Assembly: GCF_005491425.1 (NCBI RefSeq)
Contig: NZ_CP028083.1
Location: 1,884,001-1,948,000 of the forward strand
DNA: 64,000 nucleotides
Direction: 5' to 3'
Source of the DNA: Lysinibacillus sp. SGAir0095
GTDB lineage: Bacteria; Bacillota; Bacilli; Bacillales_A; Planococcaceae
The notes below the pieces were generated by a model. That model was not told the DNA's origin. It did not search any database and saw only the letters and a program-made list of their open reading frames with translations. Shown in pieces: positions 33,270 through 42,325 of the stretch (its first letter is position 1; the number at the start of each line of letters is the position of its first letter). Made by a program: the position numbers and the translations under genes.

Positions 33270-34031
33270 ATGACAAAGACGATTATTAGTACGGAAAAGC
33301 TATGTAAAAGCTTTTCAAGTGGTGGAATACAACAACATGTTTTGAAAAATCTGGATATCAGTTTACTAGAAGGCGATTTTACAATCATAATGGGTAGTTC
33401 TGGATCTGGAAAAACCACTCTTCTTTACGCAATGAGTGGTATGGATAAACCAACATTGGGGGAAATCGACTTTGCCGGGAAAAATTTAGCAAACCTAAAC
33501 AACGATCAACTAGCGATCTTTAGAAGAAATAATTGCGGGTTTGTTTTTCAACAAATCTATTTACTAGATAATATGAGCGTACTTGATAATGTTCTTGCAA
33601 GTGGTCTTTTAGTAAACAAGAATAAGCGTGAAATTGTAAAAAAAGCAAAAGACCTATTACTACAAGTAGGGATCAATGAAAATGCATGGCCTAAATTTCC
33701 GGCACAACTTTCTGGCGGTGAGGCACAACGGGTTGGAATTGTACGTGCATTGATCAACAGTCCAAGAATACTTTTTGCAGATGAACCAACCGGTGCTTTA
33801 AACTCTGCTTCTAGTGATAGTGTGTTAGATGTTCTAACAGATGTACATCGAAACGGCCAAAGTATTGTGATGGTCACTCATGACTTGAAAACAGCACTAC
33901 GCGGAAATCGGATCTTATATTTGCAAGATGGAGTCATTTGTGGTGATTTACAGTTAGGTGCTTATAGCGAGCAAATGAATATAGAACGGCATGAAGAGCT
34001 CAAAAGTTTCCTGGCAGAAATGGGGTGGTAG
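33270..34031 (+). CDS. ABC transporter ATPase, MacB/LolD type
   Basis: A 253-residue ATPase of the antimicrobial-peptide/lipoprotein export subfamily. Walker A GSSGSGKTT (about 44-52), Q-loop FVFQQIYLL, signature LSGGEAQR, Walker B ILFADEPTGAL and the switch His (MVTHD) are intact. ATG 33270 follows aaagggaga. The permease gene begins about 10 nt on. Likely exports or displaces a membrane-active compound, under control of the regulator pair upstream. Confidence 0.9.
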   Translation: MTKTIISTEKLCKSFSSGGIQQHVLKNLDISLLEGDFTIIMGSSGSGKTTLLYAMSGMDKPTLGEIDFAGKNLANLNNDQLAIFRRNNCGFVFQQIYLLDNMSVLDNVLASGLLVNKNKREIVKKAKDLLLQVGINENAWPKFPAQLSGGEAQRVGIVRALINSPRILFADEPTGALNSASSDSVLDVLTDVHRNGQSIVMVTHDLKTALRGNRILYLQDGVICGDLQLGAYSEQMNIERHEELKSFLAEMGW

Positions 34032-34041
34032 GGTGAACATC

Positions 34042-36378
34042 ATGCATTTAGCAATATCAAATATTAAAAAAAGTAAATCTGCTACCGTTTCTTTAGTAAT
34101 ATTCATTATGGTGGCTACGCTGCTTCTTAATATTGGCCTAATGGTTATTACACAACTAAATACATTTTTTGACCAAAAAGCGGAACAATTAAAAGATCCT
34201 CATGTGACCATAGTGATGAATCAAGCAAATTATAATTCGACTCATGAAGAATTTTTGGCAAACTATTCTGGAATAAAAGAGACGGAAACAGAAGAGATTA
34301 TCCATATGAACCTGGCTAATTATAAATTTGGCAATGGTGAGCTAACGAACAGTGCCGTTATCTATAATGCCGACGCTAAACGAAAGATTGGATCTTATAC
34401 GTTAGTAGAAAAAATAAATACATCGAGCACCAATGATATTTTTGTTCCTTACAGCTTTAAAACCGTTGGAGGCTATGAATTAGGTGATGACTTCACCATC
34501 ACAATGCAAGACAAGGATTATGACTATCGTGTTGCAGGATTCTTCGAAACAACCATGATGGGTACAAATAATATTGGTGTTATGAAATTTATGTTGCCGG
34601 AGAATTCTTATCAATCATTAGTTACTGAACTGGATAATCATTCGAAATGGATAAGTATTTCTGCAGTAATGAAAGATAGAACAAACTCTGCGAAATTAGA
34701 AAATGATTTCATCCAAGATGTAAGGAAAACACAAGGGGAGAAAGATACACAATACATTTTTGGTATAAATATAGAAATGGTTAAAAGTGTTAACACATTG
34801 ACTATCAATATCATAGCTACAATATTAGTAGCCTTTGCAGCAATTATCGTACTTGTTTCACTCATTGTCATTAAGTTCCGGGTTTCCAATAATATTGAAG
34901 ATGGAATGGCCAATATCGGCGTGCTAAAATCGATTGGCTATACAAGTGGGCAAATTCTTTCATCAATTATTCTTCAATATAAGCTTATTGCCCTTTGCGC
35001 GAGTGTAATCGGAATAGCATTGTCCTATACGCTCATGCCATTGATCGGAAGTATTATTTCTACCATATCCGGATTAATATGGACACAAAACCTTGATATG
35101 GTTGTTAACTTAATAAGTATTCTATTTGTGACGATTTGTGTTGTCATCGTAACATTAGTATCTGCCTTTCGTGTTCGAAAAATTTTGCCAGTTGCCGCAC
35201 TTCGTGGAGGTATTCAAACTCACAGTTTCAGAAAAAACCATATTCCTTTGGCAAGAGCGAAAGGTGGTCTTCATTTTCTGCTTGCTATTAAGTCAATGCT
35301 TTCAAATTCGAAACAGAATATAATGATCAGTTTAATTGTGATGGCGTTAACTTTTGCCACAGTTTTCTCAGTCGTGCTGTATTACAACATTGCTTCAGAC
35401 AAATCCGCATTTGTTGACTTATTCGGATCTGAACCTGCAAATGTCTATATAGCAGTCAAGCCAGATGCAGACACTAGAGAGCTGATGAGCGGTATTGAAC
35501 ATATGGAGAATGTTAGAAAAGTGAATATATTCGATACAATCGAGACGAGAGTTGATGATCAAAATGTCTACACAAATGTGACAAATTACTACAACCAGCT
35601 GGAGAATAATATCGTGTATGAAGGACGCCAGCCAAAATACGAAAATGAAATATCCATCTCTTGGTTAATATCAAGTCAAATCAATAAAGGAATTGGCGAT
35701 TCGGTGGAAGTGGAATATGGGAATAAAACAGCTACTTTTCTAGTAACGGGTCTTAGTCAATCAATTGGTAATTCCGGACAGATTGGTTCATTAACAATGG
35801 AAGGTATTCAACAATTACAACCAAACTATAAAGGTACGACACTTTATGTATATTTAGACGGAATATCGAACAAGGACTTTATTCAGAATGTCCAAAAACA
35901 GTACGGTAATTCTATAGTTGAAACCTTAGATATCGATGAAAATATTGAAAGCCAAACAAGTATGTATACAGCTGCAGTATTTGCTGTTATGTTGATGGTT
36001 TTGACAATAAACGTTCTAGTTGTTGTCATGATTCTATATCTAGTTATTAAAACGATGATTACAAAACGCAAGAAAGAGTTTGGTGTAATGAAGGCAATAG
36101 GTTATTCAACGATTCAATTAATGAATCAAATTTCAATCAGTTTCCTGCCTGTAATCATTATAGGTGTTGTAATAGGTGGTGTATTAGGAATACTTTTCAC
36201 TAATCCTATGTTATCCGTATTGCTTTCGAGTGCAGGGGTGAAACGTTTGGATTTTACAATGCATATACCAAGTATTCTATTTCTTTGTGTTGGGCTCCTT
36301 ATTTTAGCCTACATTGTCTCAATGCTTGTATCTTTAAAGATAAAGAAAATTTCTGCTTATAGTTTAATTACAGAATAG
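34042..36378 (+). CDS. FtsX-family ABC permease with two FtsX domains
   Basis: A 778-residue permease. A first membrane segment (about 11-36) precedes an extracellular domain; a three-span FtsX block (about 255-385), a second extracellular domain (about 445-635) and a second FtsX block (about 650-775) follow. It is longer than BceB-type permeases and the two half-transporters look homologous, like LolE/YtrF-type double permeases. ATG 34042 is preferred; GTG 34033 is also possible. Acts with the upstream ATPase. The substrate is unknown. Confidence 0.85.
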   Translation: MHLAISNIKKSKSATVSLVIFIMVATLLLNIGLMVITQLNTFFDQKAEQLKDPHVTIVMNQANYNSTHEEFLANYSGIKETETEEIIHMNLANYKFGNGELTNSAVIYNADAKRKIGSYTLVEKINTSSTNDIFVPYSFKTVGGYELGDDFTITMQDKDYDYRVAGFFETTMMGTNNIGVMKFMLPENSYQSLVTELDNHSKWISISAVMKDRTNSAKLENDFIQDVRKTQGEKDTQYIFGINIEMVKSVNTLTINIIATILVAFAAIIVLVSLIVIKFRVSNNIEDGMANIGVLKSIGYTSGQILSSIILQYKLIALCASVIGIALSYTLMPLIGSIISTISGLIWTQNLDMVVNLISILFVTICVVIVTLVSAFRVRKILPVAALRGGIQTHSFRKNHIPLARAKGGLHFLLAIKSMLSNSKQNIMISLIVMALTFATVFSVVLYYNIASDKSAFVDLFGSEPANVYIAVKPDADTRELMSGIEHMENVRKVNIFDTIETRVDDQNVYTNVTNYYNQLENNIVYEGRQPKYENEISISWLISSQINKGIGDSVEVEYGNKTATFLVTGLSQSIGNSGQIGSLTMEGIQQLQPNYKGTTLYVYLDGISNKDFIQNVQKQYGNSIVETLDIDENIESQTSMYTAAVFAVMLMVLTINVLVVVMILYLVIKTMITKRKKEFGVMKAIGYSTIQLMNQISISFLPVIIIGVVIGGVLGILFTNPMLSVLLSSAGVKRLDFTMHIPSILFLCVGLLILAYIVSMLVSLKIKKISAYSLITE

Positions 36379-36411
36379 CTCAGCGATAGTTTATTTTACT
36401 ATTAGATTTAG

Positions 36412-36443
36412 TAGTCCTTCATTCTGGAGGGCTATTTTTTTTT
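36412..36443 (+). terminator. Terminator after the ABC permease gene
   Basis: tagtccttc/ggagggcta-type stem with G-T pairs and nine T residues. Confidence 0.85.
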
Positions 36444-36561
36444 GAAGACATCTTGATTAACTTACTTTTAGTTGAAGAAGTGTAGTATAAATTGGAAAAC
36501 TAGTATCTGCACAAACGAGAAAATTTCTATACTCAAGCATTAAGTCCTAAGAAATTATGCA

Positions 36562-36590
36562 TTGACAAAGAGATCTTAACTACATAATAT
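36562..36590 (+). promoter_or_regulatory. Promoter of the marR-MMPL operon
   Basis: TTGACA (36562-36567) and TAATAT (36585-36590) at a 17-base spacing. The start site would fall within the repeats at 36593-36618. Confidence 0.75.
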
Positions 36591-36592
36591 AT

Positions 36593-36618
36593 ATCGTGTA
36601 CGATGTATCGTGTGCGAT
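36593..36618 (+). promoter_or_regulatory. Tandem operator (ATCGTGTrCGAT twice)
   Basis: Two 12-bp copies, 36593-36604 and 36607-36618, differ at one base and lie 14 bp apart. Each has a dyad ATCG-N4-CGAT. They overlie the start site just upstream of marR, a normal place for autorepression by a MarR dimer. Confidence 0.65.
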
Positions 36619-36643
36619 TTGTTTGTGAAAGGGGACTTTAAAA

Positions 36644-37147
36644 ATGAATAGAGCAGAGTTTATTGGCGAATCCATTGATTTTATCCATCGCTATACGATG
36701 AAAAGTCTACAGAAAACAGCGGAGGAGCATGGAGTAACGATTCCTCAAATAAGGGTAATCGCTGATGTATATGCGCATAAAACTGTTAGCGTTAAGCAAC
36801 TCTCTCAAAATTTGAAAATGACTCAAAGTACAGTTTCGGATATTGTTGAAAGACTGATTGCAAAAGAATTTCTAGTGAAAACGCCAAATCAAAAAGATAA
36901 AAGAATAGTAGATATTTCGTTATCTCCTAGATTAGCTGAAGAAATGAATGATAGTATTTCAGAATTGACAAATCAGTCATTGATTAGCGTAATGAAGCTT
37001 TTAAGTCCAAGTGAACAGGAAACAGTGGAGAATGGAATGAAATTATTAGTTTCAGCGGTTAAAGAAAAAATGATTGCTGAGGGTATGGATAACTATGATT
37101 TTATCGACATTTTGTACTTCTCAGAAAAGGACAAACGCGGAAAATAA
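36644..37147 (+). CDS. MarR-family repressor
   Basis: A 167-residue winged-helix regulator. The recognition region is visible in SVKQLSQNLKMTQSTVSDIVERLIAKEFLVK and the wing in NQKDKRIVDISLS, with dimerising helices at both ends. It likely represses itself and the MMPL exporter 27 nt downstream until an effector binds. The pairing is that of B. subtilis ydgJ-ydgH. A strong aaaggggact site precedes ATG 36644. Confidence 0.9.
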   Translation: MNRAEFIGESIDFIHRYTMKSLQKTAEEHGVTIPQIRVIADVYAHKTVSVKQLSQNLKMTQSTVSDIVERLIAKEFLVKTPNQKDKRIVDISLSPRLAEEMNDSISELTNQSLISVMKLLSPSEQETVENGMKLLVSAVKEKMIAEGMDNYDFIDILYFSEKDKRGK

Positions 37148-37174
37148 CATTCATTCAAAAATGGAGGATATAAA

Positions 37175-40100
37175 TTGAAGAAGATCATAAAAGGACGATG
37201 GGCTATTTTTTCAATTTGGCTTATTGCGACAATTTTGTTAACAGTCATTCAGCCTGACATAAATGCAATATTACGACAGCATGGTCAGGAAGGTACGAGT
37301 AGTGAAAGTCCTTCTGTAATCGCAGGGGACATTTTAGCAAAAATGAATACTACGGAGGGTACAGATAATTTAATTGTATTTTACAATGAACAGAAAATCT
37401 CTGAAGAAGAAATGAACCAAATAGGGGATACGGTTGAATCAATACGCGATAGTAGCTCAGAGCTTGGGATTACCGAAATGATTGATCCCTTCAGTATACC
37501 AGATGCAAAAAGCTCTCTAGTTTCTGAAGATGGCACTACTATAATGGTGAGCTATAAGCTTGATAAAAAAGGGCGAGAAATCGACGACATTAAGGAACAG
37601 TTTGAGAGCAAACTAGAGGGTGTACCTGTTGAATACTATCTTAGTGGTGAAGATTTTATCAACAACGACTATTTAAAGGCATCCCAGGCAGGTGTTGAAA
37701 AAAGTGCTGCATTGACAGTAATTTTTATTTTAGTGGTTCTTGTCATAGCGTTTAGGTCGGTTGTTACACCTTTCATCTCTCTAGTGGCTGTTGCATTCTC
37801 TTATCTAGTTTCAATGGGGATTGCAGCACAATTAATCGATAAGGCAGGTTTCCCAATAACAAGTCTTACGCAAATGCTATTGGTACTGATACTTTTCGGG
37901 ATTGGTACTGACTATAATATTCTTTTATTTAATCGATTTAAGGAAGAATTGGCGAACGGACACTCAGTAGATGATTCAATTATTAATACCTATAAAACAG
38001 CAGGTAAAACAATTGCCTACAGTATTCTTACGGTATTTATTGCATTCCTGGCTCTTGTTTTCTCAGAATCACCAATCTATAAGTCTGGTGTGGTTGTTGT
38101 GATTGGTGTAACCATACTATTACTGGAAATTTTGACTTTAACGCCGTTTATCATGAAAGTGCTAGGAAAGAAAATATTCTGGCCATCAAAAAATGTTGGG
38201 GGTCATAAAGAAAACAAATTCTGGGAAAAGACGTCTTCCTTCGGGACTAAGCATCCAATTCTCATCACGGTGATCATTTTTATCATTATTTTACCAATGA
38301 TTTTCCTTCATGAAGAAAAGCTTAACTTCGATACCGTTGGTGAACTTGGAGACAATTACCCATCGTCCAAAGCTATTAATCTAGTAGCTGACCATTTCGG
38401 CAAAGGTCAGGCAATGCCTGCTACTGTAGTAATTGAGGATAATGAAACTCTTGATAATAATGACGCTCTGGCTACAATTGATGATATCACAGAAAGTTTG
38501 AAGGCTTTAAATGGAGTGAAGATGGTTTCTTCTGTTACTCAGCCTCAAGGTAAGCAAATTGAAGACTTTTATGTAGACAGTCAAATGGGAAGTGTGACTG
38601 AAGGAATTTCCCAAACTCAGAATGGGGTTGACCAAATTTATAATGGATTGACAGAAGCCCAAAAAGGACTGGAATCTGCAGACTTTTCCCAAGTAAATCA
38701 GATGGTTGATGGTACTGCAAAACTTCAAGATGGTATGACAGCCTTAACAAATGGACTAAAACAAATCCAAGCAGGAATAAATGATGGTACCAATAATCCC
38801 CAAACTATTTATAATGGGTTGGCTGCAATCGAAACGAATCTCTCAGCTATGAGTAGTGGGATAGCCGCATTAGCCGATAGCTATGAACAAATGCAGGCTG
38901 GTTATTCTGAACTGGGAACACATTATCAAGATGCAGCAAAGGCACTAATGGGAGTGAAAGGTGCACTTACCCAGATGCAATCTATGATGGCTGCATTAGG
39001 GAATAGTTATACAGAGTCTAATAGTGATGCGAATTACCAAGCTTTAAAGCAAACAATCGATGGGCTATCAGCATCGTTAAGTCAAATCACGCCAGAGAGT
39101 ATGGCAGCATTAGACCAAAATTATAATTCGGTCACTGCAGGCTTTACAACTGCAAACGAAAATCTAGCTAGCTTAAGCGAAGGTTTGTCACAGATGACGG
39201 ATGGCTTGAAAAAGTTAAAGACAGGACTTGGACAAGCATCTTCAGGGATTGACACAATTGTAACCAATATGAATTCAGTAAATTCTGGCCTTGGTGAAAT
39301 GAAAGCTGGTCAGCAGCAACTAGTCGCAGGACTAAATGGTTTTGGTGAATTTGGCGAGAAATTAACAGATGTAAATGATGGGCTAGAAGGTATTTCGGAT
39401 GGTCTTGAACAAACAAATGGTTATTTAACGCAGCTAAATTCGAATAAGACATTCTTTATCCCAGAAGAAGCTTTAACGAACGAAGAATTTAAAAAATCGT
39501 TGGACGCATTCATGTCTGAAGATCGCCAAATCACGAAAATGACGATTGTTTTAAAGGATGATCCATATTCAGACGAGGCTTTAGAGACAATAAATCAAAT
39601 TAATGATACGCTTTCGAATGGATTAAAAGGAACTATTCTTTCGGATGCAAAAAGTGGTACAGTTGGAACGAGTGCGACAACGAATGATATGAACGATGTT
39701 TTATCAAGAGACTTGAGTAGAACTACTGTAATCGTTATTATTGGCGTATTGCTTGTTTTATTCTTGGTGATTCGTTCATTCTGGACGCCGATATTTATTA
39801 CGGCATCACTTATAGGTTCATATTATACAGCGATGTTCATCATTAACTTTATTTTCCTAAATCTGTTGGGGTACGCTGGAATCTCTTCCTTTGTTCCATT
39901 CTTCTCATTTATCATTATTGTAGCCCTTGGAGTAGACTACAGCATCTTCTTAATGATGCGCTTTAAGGAATATCCTGATCTATCTCCAAAAGAAGCAATC
40001 GTTTTAGCTTCTAAGCATACAGGTGGTGTTATTATCTCGGCAGTGATTATACTAGGAGGTACCTTTGCCACATTGATGCCTGCTGGAATTGTACTGCTCA

Positions 40101-40234
40101 CGGAGTTGGCAATTGCAGTAATTACAGGGCTGATAGTACTGTGCTTTATCTTACTACCACTCTTTGTTCCTGCGTTGATAGCTCTCCCTGATGCTCTAGC
40201 AAGCTTTGTTTCGAAGGGGAAAAAAAGAGATTGA
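37175..40234 (+). CDS. MMPL/RND-type exporter (YdgH-like)
   Basis: A 1019-residue membrane exporter. Two MMPL membrane blocks (about 170-345 and 845-1005) carry GIGTDYNILL and ALGVDYSIFL, the paired Asp-Tyr proton-relay motifs of the family. Between them a large extracellular domain (about 385-830) is full of heptad-like repeats (GLxxxxxGL, QMxxG) also seen in YhgE-type proteins and predicted to form long helices. TTG 37175 follows ggagg at good spacing; no ATG alternative exists. Coexpressed with marR. May export lipids or hydrophobic drugs; driven by proton gradient. Confidence 0.88.
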   Translation: MKKIIKGRWAIFSIWLIATILLTVIQPDINAILRQHGQEGTSSESPSVIAGDILAKMNTTEGTDNLIVFYNEQKISEEEMNQIGDTVESIRDSSSELGITEMIDPFSIPDAKSSLVSEDGTTIMVSYKLDKKGREIDDIKEQFESKLEGVPVEYYLSGEDFINNDYLKASQAGVEKSAALTVIFILVVLVIAFRSVVTPFISLVAVAFSYLVSMGIAAQLIDKAGFPITSLTQMLLVLILFGIGTDYNILLFNRFKEELANGHSVDDSIINTYKTAGKTIAYSILTVFIAFLALVFSESPIYKSGVVVVIGVTILLLEILTLTPFIMKVLGKKIFWPSKNVGGHKENKFWEKTSSFGTKHPILITVIIFIIILPMIFLHEEKLNFDTVGELGDNYPSSKAINLVADHFGKGQAMPATVVIEDNETLDNNDALATIDDITESLKALNGVKMVSSVTQPQGKQIEDFYVDSQMGSVTEGISQTQNGVDQIYNGLTEAQKGLESADFSQVNQMVDGTAKLQDGMTALTNGLKQIQAGINDGTNNPQTIYNGLAAIETNLSAMSSGIAALADSYEQMQAGYSELGTHYQDAAKALMGVKGALTQMQSMMAALGNSYTESNSDANYQALKQTIDGLSASLSQITPESMAALDQNYNSVTAGFTTANENLASLSEGLSQMTDGLKKLKTGLGQASSGIDTIVTNMNSVNSGLGEMKAGQQQLVAGLNGFGEFGEKLTDVNDGLEGISDGLEQTNGYLTQLNSNKTFFIPEEALTNEEFKKSLDAFMSEDRQITKMTIVLKDDPYSDEALETINQINDTLSNGLKGTILSDAKSGTVGTSATTNDMNDVLSRDLSRTTVIVIIGVLLVLFLVIRSFWTPIFITASLIGSYYTAMFIINFIFLNLLGYAGISSFVPFFSFIIIVALGVDYSIFLMMRFKEYPDLSPKEAIVLASKHTGGVIISAVIILGGTFATLMPAGIVLLTELAIAVITGLIVLCFILLPLFVPALIALPDALASFVSKGKKRD

Positions 40235-40276
40235 TATATAAGAAAGTAGAAGTATAAATATTTAGCATAATCAAAA

Positions 40277-40316
40277 AAACATTAAATTTCTGATTAAGAA
40301 ATTTGATGTTTTTTTG
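40277..40316 (+). terminator. Terminator after the MMPL gene
   Basis: aacattaaatttct/agaaatttgatgtt arms with a short loop and a T-run. Confidence 0.8.
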
Positions 40317-40357
40317 TTTTGTCCCAACCTTTGCTTATTAAGTTATCTAAATTCGAG

Positions 40358-40392
40358 AAAAAAAGACTTTTGCTTAAAAAGCAAAAGTCTAT
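40358..40392 (-). terminator. Terminator of the hemolysin III gene
   Basis: Stem agacttttgctt/aagcaaaagtct ends on the minus strand in a U-run (40358-40364). Confidence 0.8.
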
Positions 40393-40420
40393 TAGTTGTT
40401 GTGCTTGATATAATAACCCA

Positions 40421-41062
40421 TTACAAGTAAACTGCCACACAAATCACTAAACAAGCACATCCTCCAATAACGAATAAATGCCAAATTGCATGATTGTATG
40501 GCAGCTTTCTCCATGCATAGAAGATTGATCCGAAGGTAAATAATAATCCTCCAGCTAGCAAGACGGTAAATCCATCGAATTGTAAAAATTGATAAATGGG
40601 TTTTATAGCGAAGATAATTAACCATCCCATGACAATATAAAGAATCAGTGAAAATGTTTCAAATTTATGAATGAATAGACATTTAAAGACAACCCCAAAT
40701 ACGGCAATTGACCAAATGATGCAAAGTAGAACGATTCCAAGTACACCGTCTATGGCAATTAGCAAGAATGGTGTATAGCTACCGGCAATAAGTATGTAGA
40801 TGGAAGAATGGTCTAATATAGAGAAAAATCTTTTGTATTTTTCGGGCATACTGTGTAGTAATGTCGACATTAAAAATAAAAGCACAAGTGAGGCGCCAAA
40901 AACGGAATAAGAAACGATTTGGACCGCACTTCCTTTTTGAACAGCCAGAATGATTAGAAGGACACAAGTGGGAATACTTATAAATAAGCCAATTCCATGG
41001 GTAATGGCATTCCATAATTCTTCTTTCCAATTTTTATAGTCAAATGCTTCGTTATTTTTCAT
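40421..41062 (-). CDS. Hemolysin III family (PAQR) membrane protein
   Basis: A 213-residue seven-span protein of the HlyIII/PAQR family. Conserved motifs for a metal site are seen: ELWNAITHGIG near the N-terminus, STLLHSMP, LDHSSIYILIAGSYTPF and the C-terminal NHAIWHLFVI, giving the His/Asp set of PAQR hydrolases. Despite the name, no cytolysis is implied. ATG 41062 lies 9 nt from aaggag; the longer frame's GTG overlaps that site. Confidence 0.88.
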   Translation of the reverse strand: MKNNEAFDYKNWKEELWNAITHGIGLFISIPTCVLLIILAVQKGSAVQIVSYSVFGASLVLLFLMSTLLHSMPEKYKRFFSILDHSSIYILIAGSYTPFLLIAIDGVLGIVLLCIIWSIAVFGVVFKCLFIHKFETFSLILYIVMGWLIIFAIKPIYQFLQFDGFTVLLAGGLLFTFGSIFYAWRKLPYNHAIWHLFVIGGCACLVICVAVYL

Positions 41063-41179
41063 CGTTTTCACTCCTTGTTGGTTTACTATACTCCAATAGC
41101 AAATGGGGTGACACTATCATTTGTCATATTGTTACTAAAGTAATTGTGAACAATTAGTACACAATCTATAGGCTATTTT

Positions 41180-41193
41180 TGAAATCGATTACA
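41180..41193. promoter_or_regulatory. Catabolite-control (cre) site
   Basis: TGAAATCGATTACA matches the CcpA consensus TGWAANCGNTNWCA at every position. It lies between the divergent hemolysin III gene and degV-like gene, upstream of a TATAAT at 41225-41230. Confidence 0.6.
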
Positions 41194-41259
41194 TTTGTCA
41201 TTATTCCATAGTGAATATTTGTATTATAATATTTCTACTATATTAAAGGATGTGTCATT

Positions 41260-42102
41260 TTGGGACGAATTCATATTGTTACAGATTCAACTTGTGATTT
41301 AACAAAAGACGAACTAATGGAACATGACATTAAAGTCGTACCTTTAACAATTCAAATTGATGGAAAAACATATATTGATGGTCAGGATGTTGAACCGGAA
41401 TCGTTTTTAGACTTAATGAAAAATTCAAAGGAATTACCAAAAAGTTCTCAGCCAGCTCCGGGAAAATTTAAAGAACTTTATGATGAACTAGGTAGTAATG
41501 GCGATCAGATTATTTCCATTCATATGACCGGTGGGATGAGTGGAACAGTTGATTCGGCAAGACAAGCAGCAGAAATGAGTGATGCAGACGTAACAGTTTT
41601 TGACTCACGCTATATCGCAGTTGGACTTGCTATTCAAATTCGTGAAGCAATTAAACTACGTGATGCTGGTGCAACAGTAGAACAAATAATTGCGCGTCTT
41701 GAAGAAGTAAGAAAAAACACAAGATTATTTGTAGTAGTAGATAAATTAGATAATCTGATCAAGGGTGGCCGTATTGGAAAAGGGACTGGAATGATTGGTT
41801 CCTTATTAAATATTAAACCGATTGCAACGCTTGATGACGGATCTTATACACCAGTTGCAAAGGTGAGAAGTCACAAACAAGTTATAAGTTATTTATTTAA
41901 ACAGTTTCAAGAGGATGTTGAAGGGAAGACAGTTAAAGCTGTAGGAATTTCTCACGCAGACGGATTAACAACGCTAGGTAATCCGCTAATTGAACTAATT
42001 AAATCCACTGGCTTCAATGATGTCGAAGTTAAATTTACTTCGCCGATTATTAGTACCCATACAGGTGCCGGGGCAATCGGGTTTATCTATTTTGCTGAAT
42101 AA
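41260..42102 (+). CDS. DegV-family fatty-acid-binding protein
   Basis: A 280-residue DegV protein, the fatty-acid carrier partner of kinase FakA in Firmicutes. The fold starts at IVTDSTCDL and has the SSQPAPGKF, MSGT, VFDSR and SLLNIKPI loops that hold the lipid, ending with the typical HTGAGAIGF. TTG 41260 is used because aaagga precedes it and GRIHIVTD is the natural N-terminus. Bacilli carry several paralogs and the specific fatty acid is unknown. A perfect cre site lies upstream. Confidence 0.9.
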   Translation: MGRIHIVTDSTCDLTKDELMEHDIKVVPLTIQIDGKTYIDGQDVEPESFLDLMKNSKELPKSSQPAPGKFKELYDELGSNGDQIISIHMTGGMSGTVDSARQAAEMSDADVTVFDSRYIAVGLAIQIREAIKLRDAGATVEQIIARLEEVRKNTRLFVVVDKLDNLIKGGRIGKGTGMIGSLLNIKPIATLDDGSYTPVAKVRSHKQVISYLFKQFQEDVEGKTVKAVGISHADGLTTLGNPLIELIKSTGFNDVEVKFTSPIISTHTGAGAIGFIYFAE

Positions 42103-42153
42103 TAAGCAACCATTCCACCACACACTTATACAAATAAAAACTATTTATGCAAT

Positions 42154-42190
42154 AAACCGAAGGAAATATAAAATTTCCCTTCGGTTTTTT
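42154..42190 (+). terminator. Terminator after the DegV gene
   Basis: aaaccgaaggaaat/atttcccttcggttt arms with one bulge, then T-run. Confidence 0.85.
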
Positions 42191-42325
42191 CTATTTTCTC
42201 ATGCTTAGCTCTACTGATTCTATGATTAATATTTTGACTGGTATTATTTTAAAAATAATCCTTTCGAATAATAATGTGGTAATGGGAAAGAATACTTACT
42301 ATCCTAGTGAAAATTTGGTGGTTCA

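Noticed and set aside
38507..39452. Minus-strand open frames inside the MMPL gene
   Set aside because: They mirror the repetitive helical region of the exporter and have no start signals; judged shadows.
42230..42310. Possible SigG promoter before the first ger operon
   Set aside because: GAATA-like hexamers exist, but no CATNNTA box lies at the proper 17-18 base spacing; I could not support a site.
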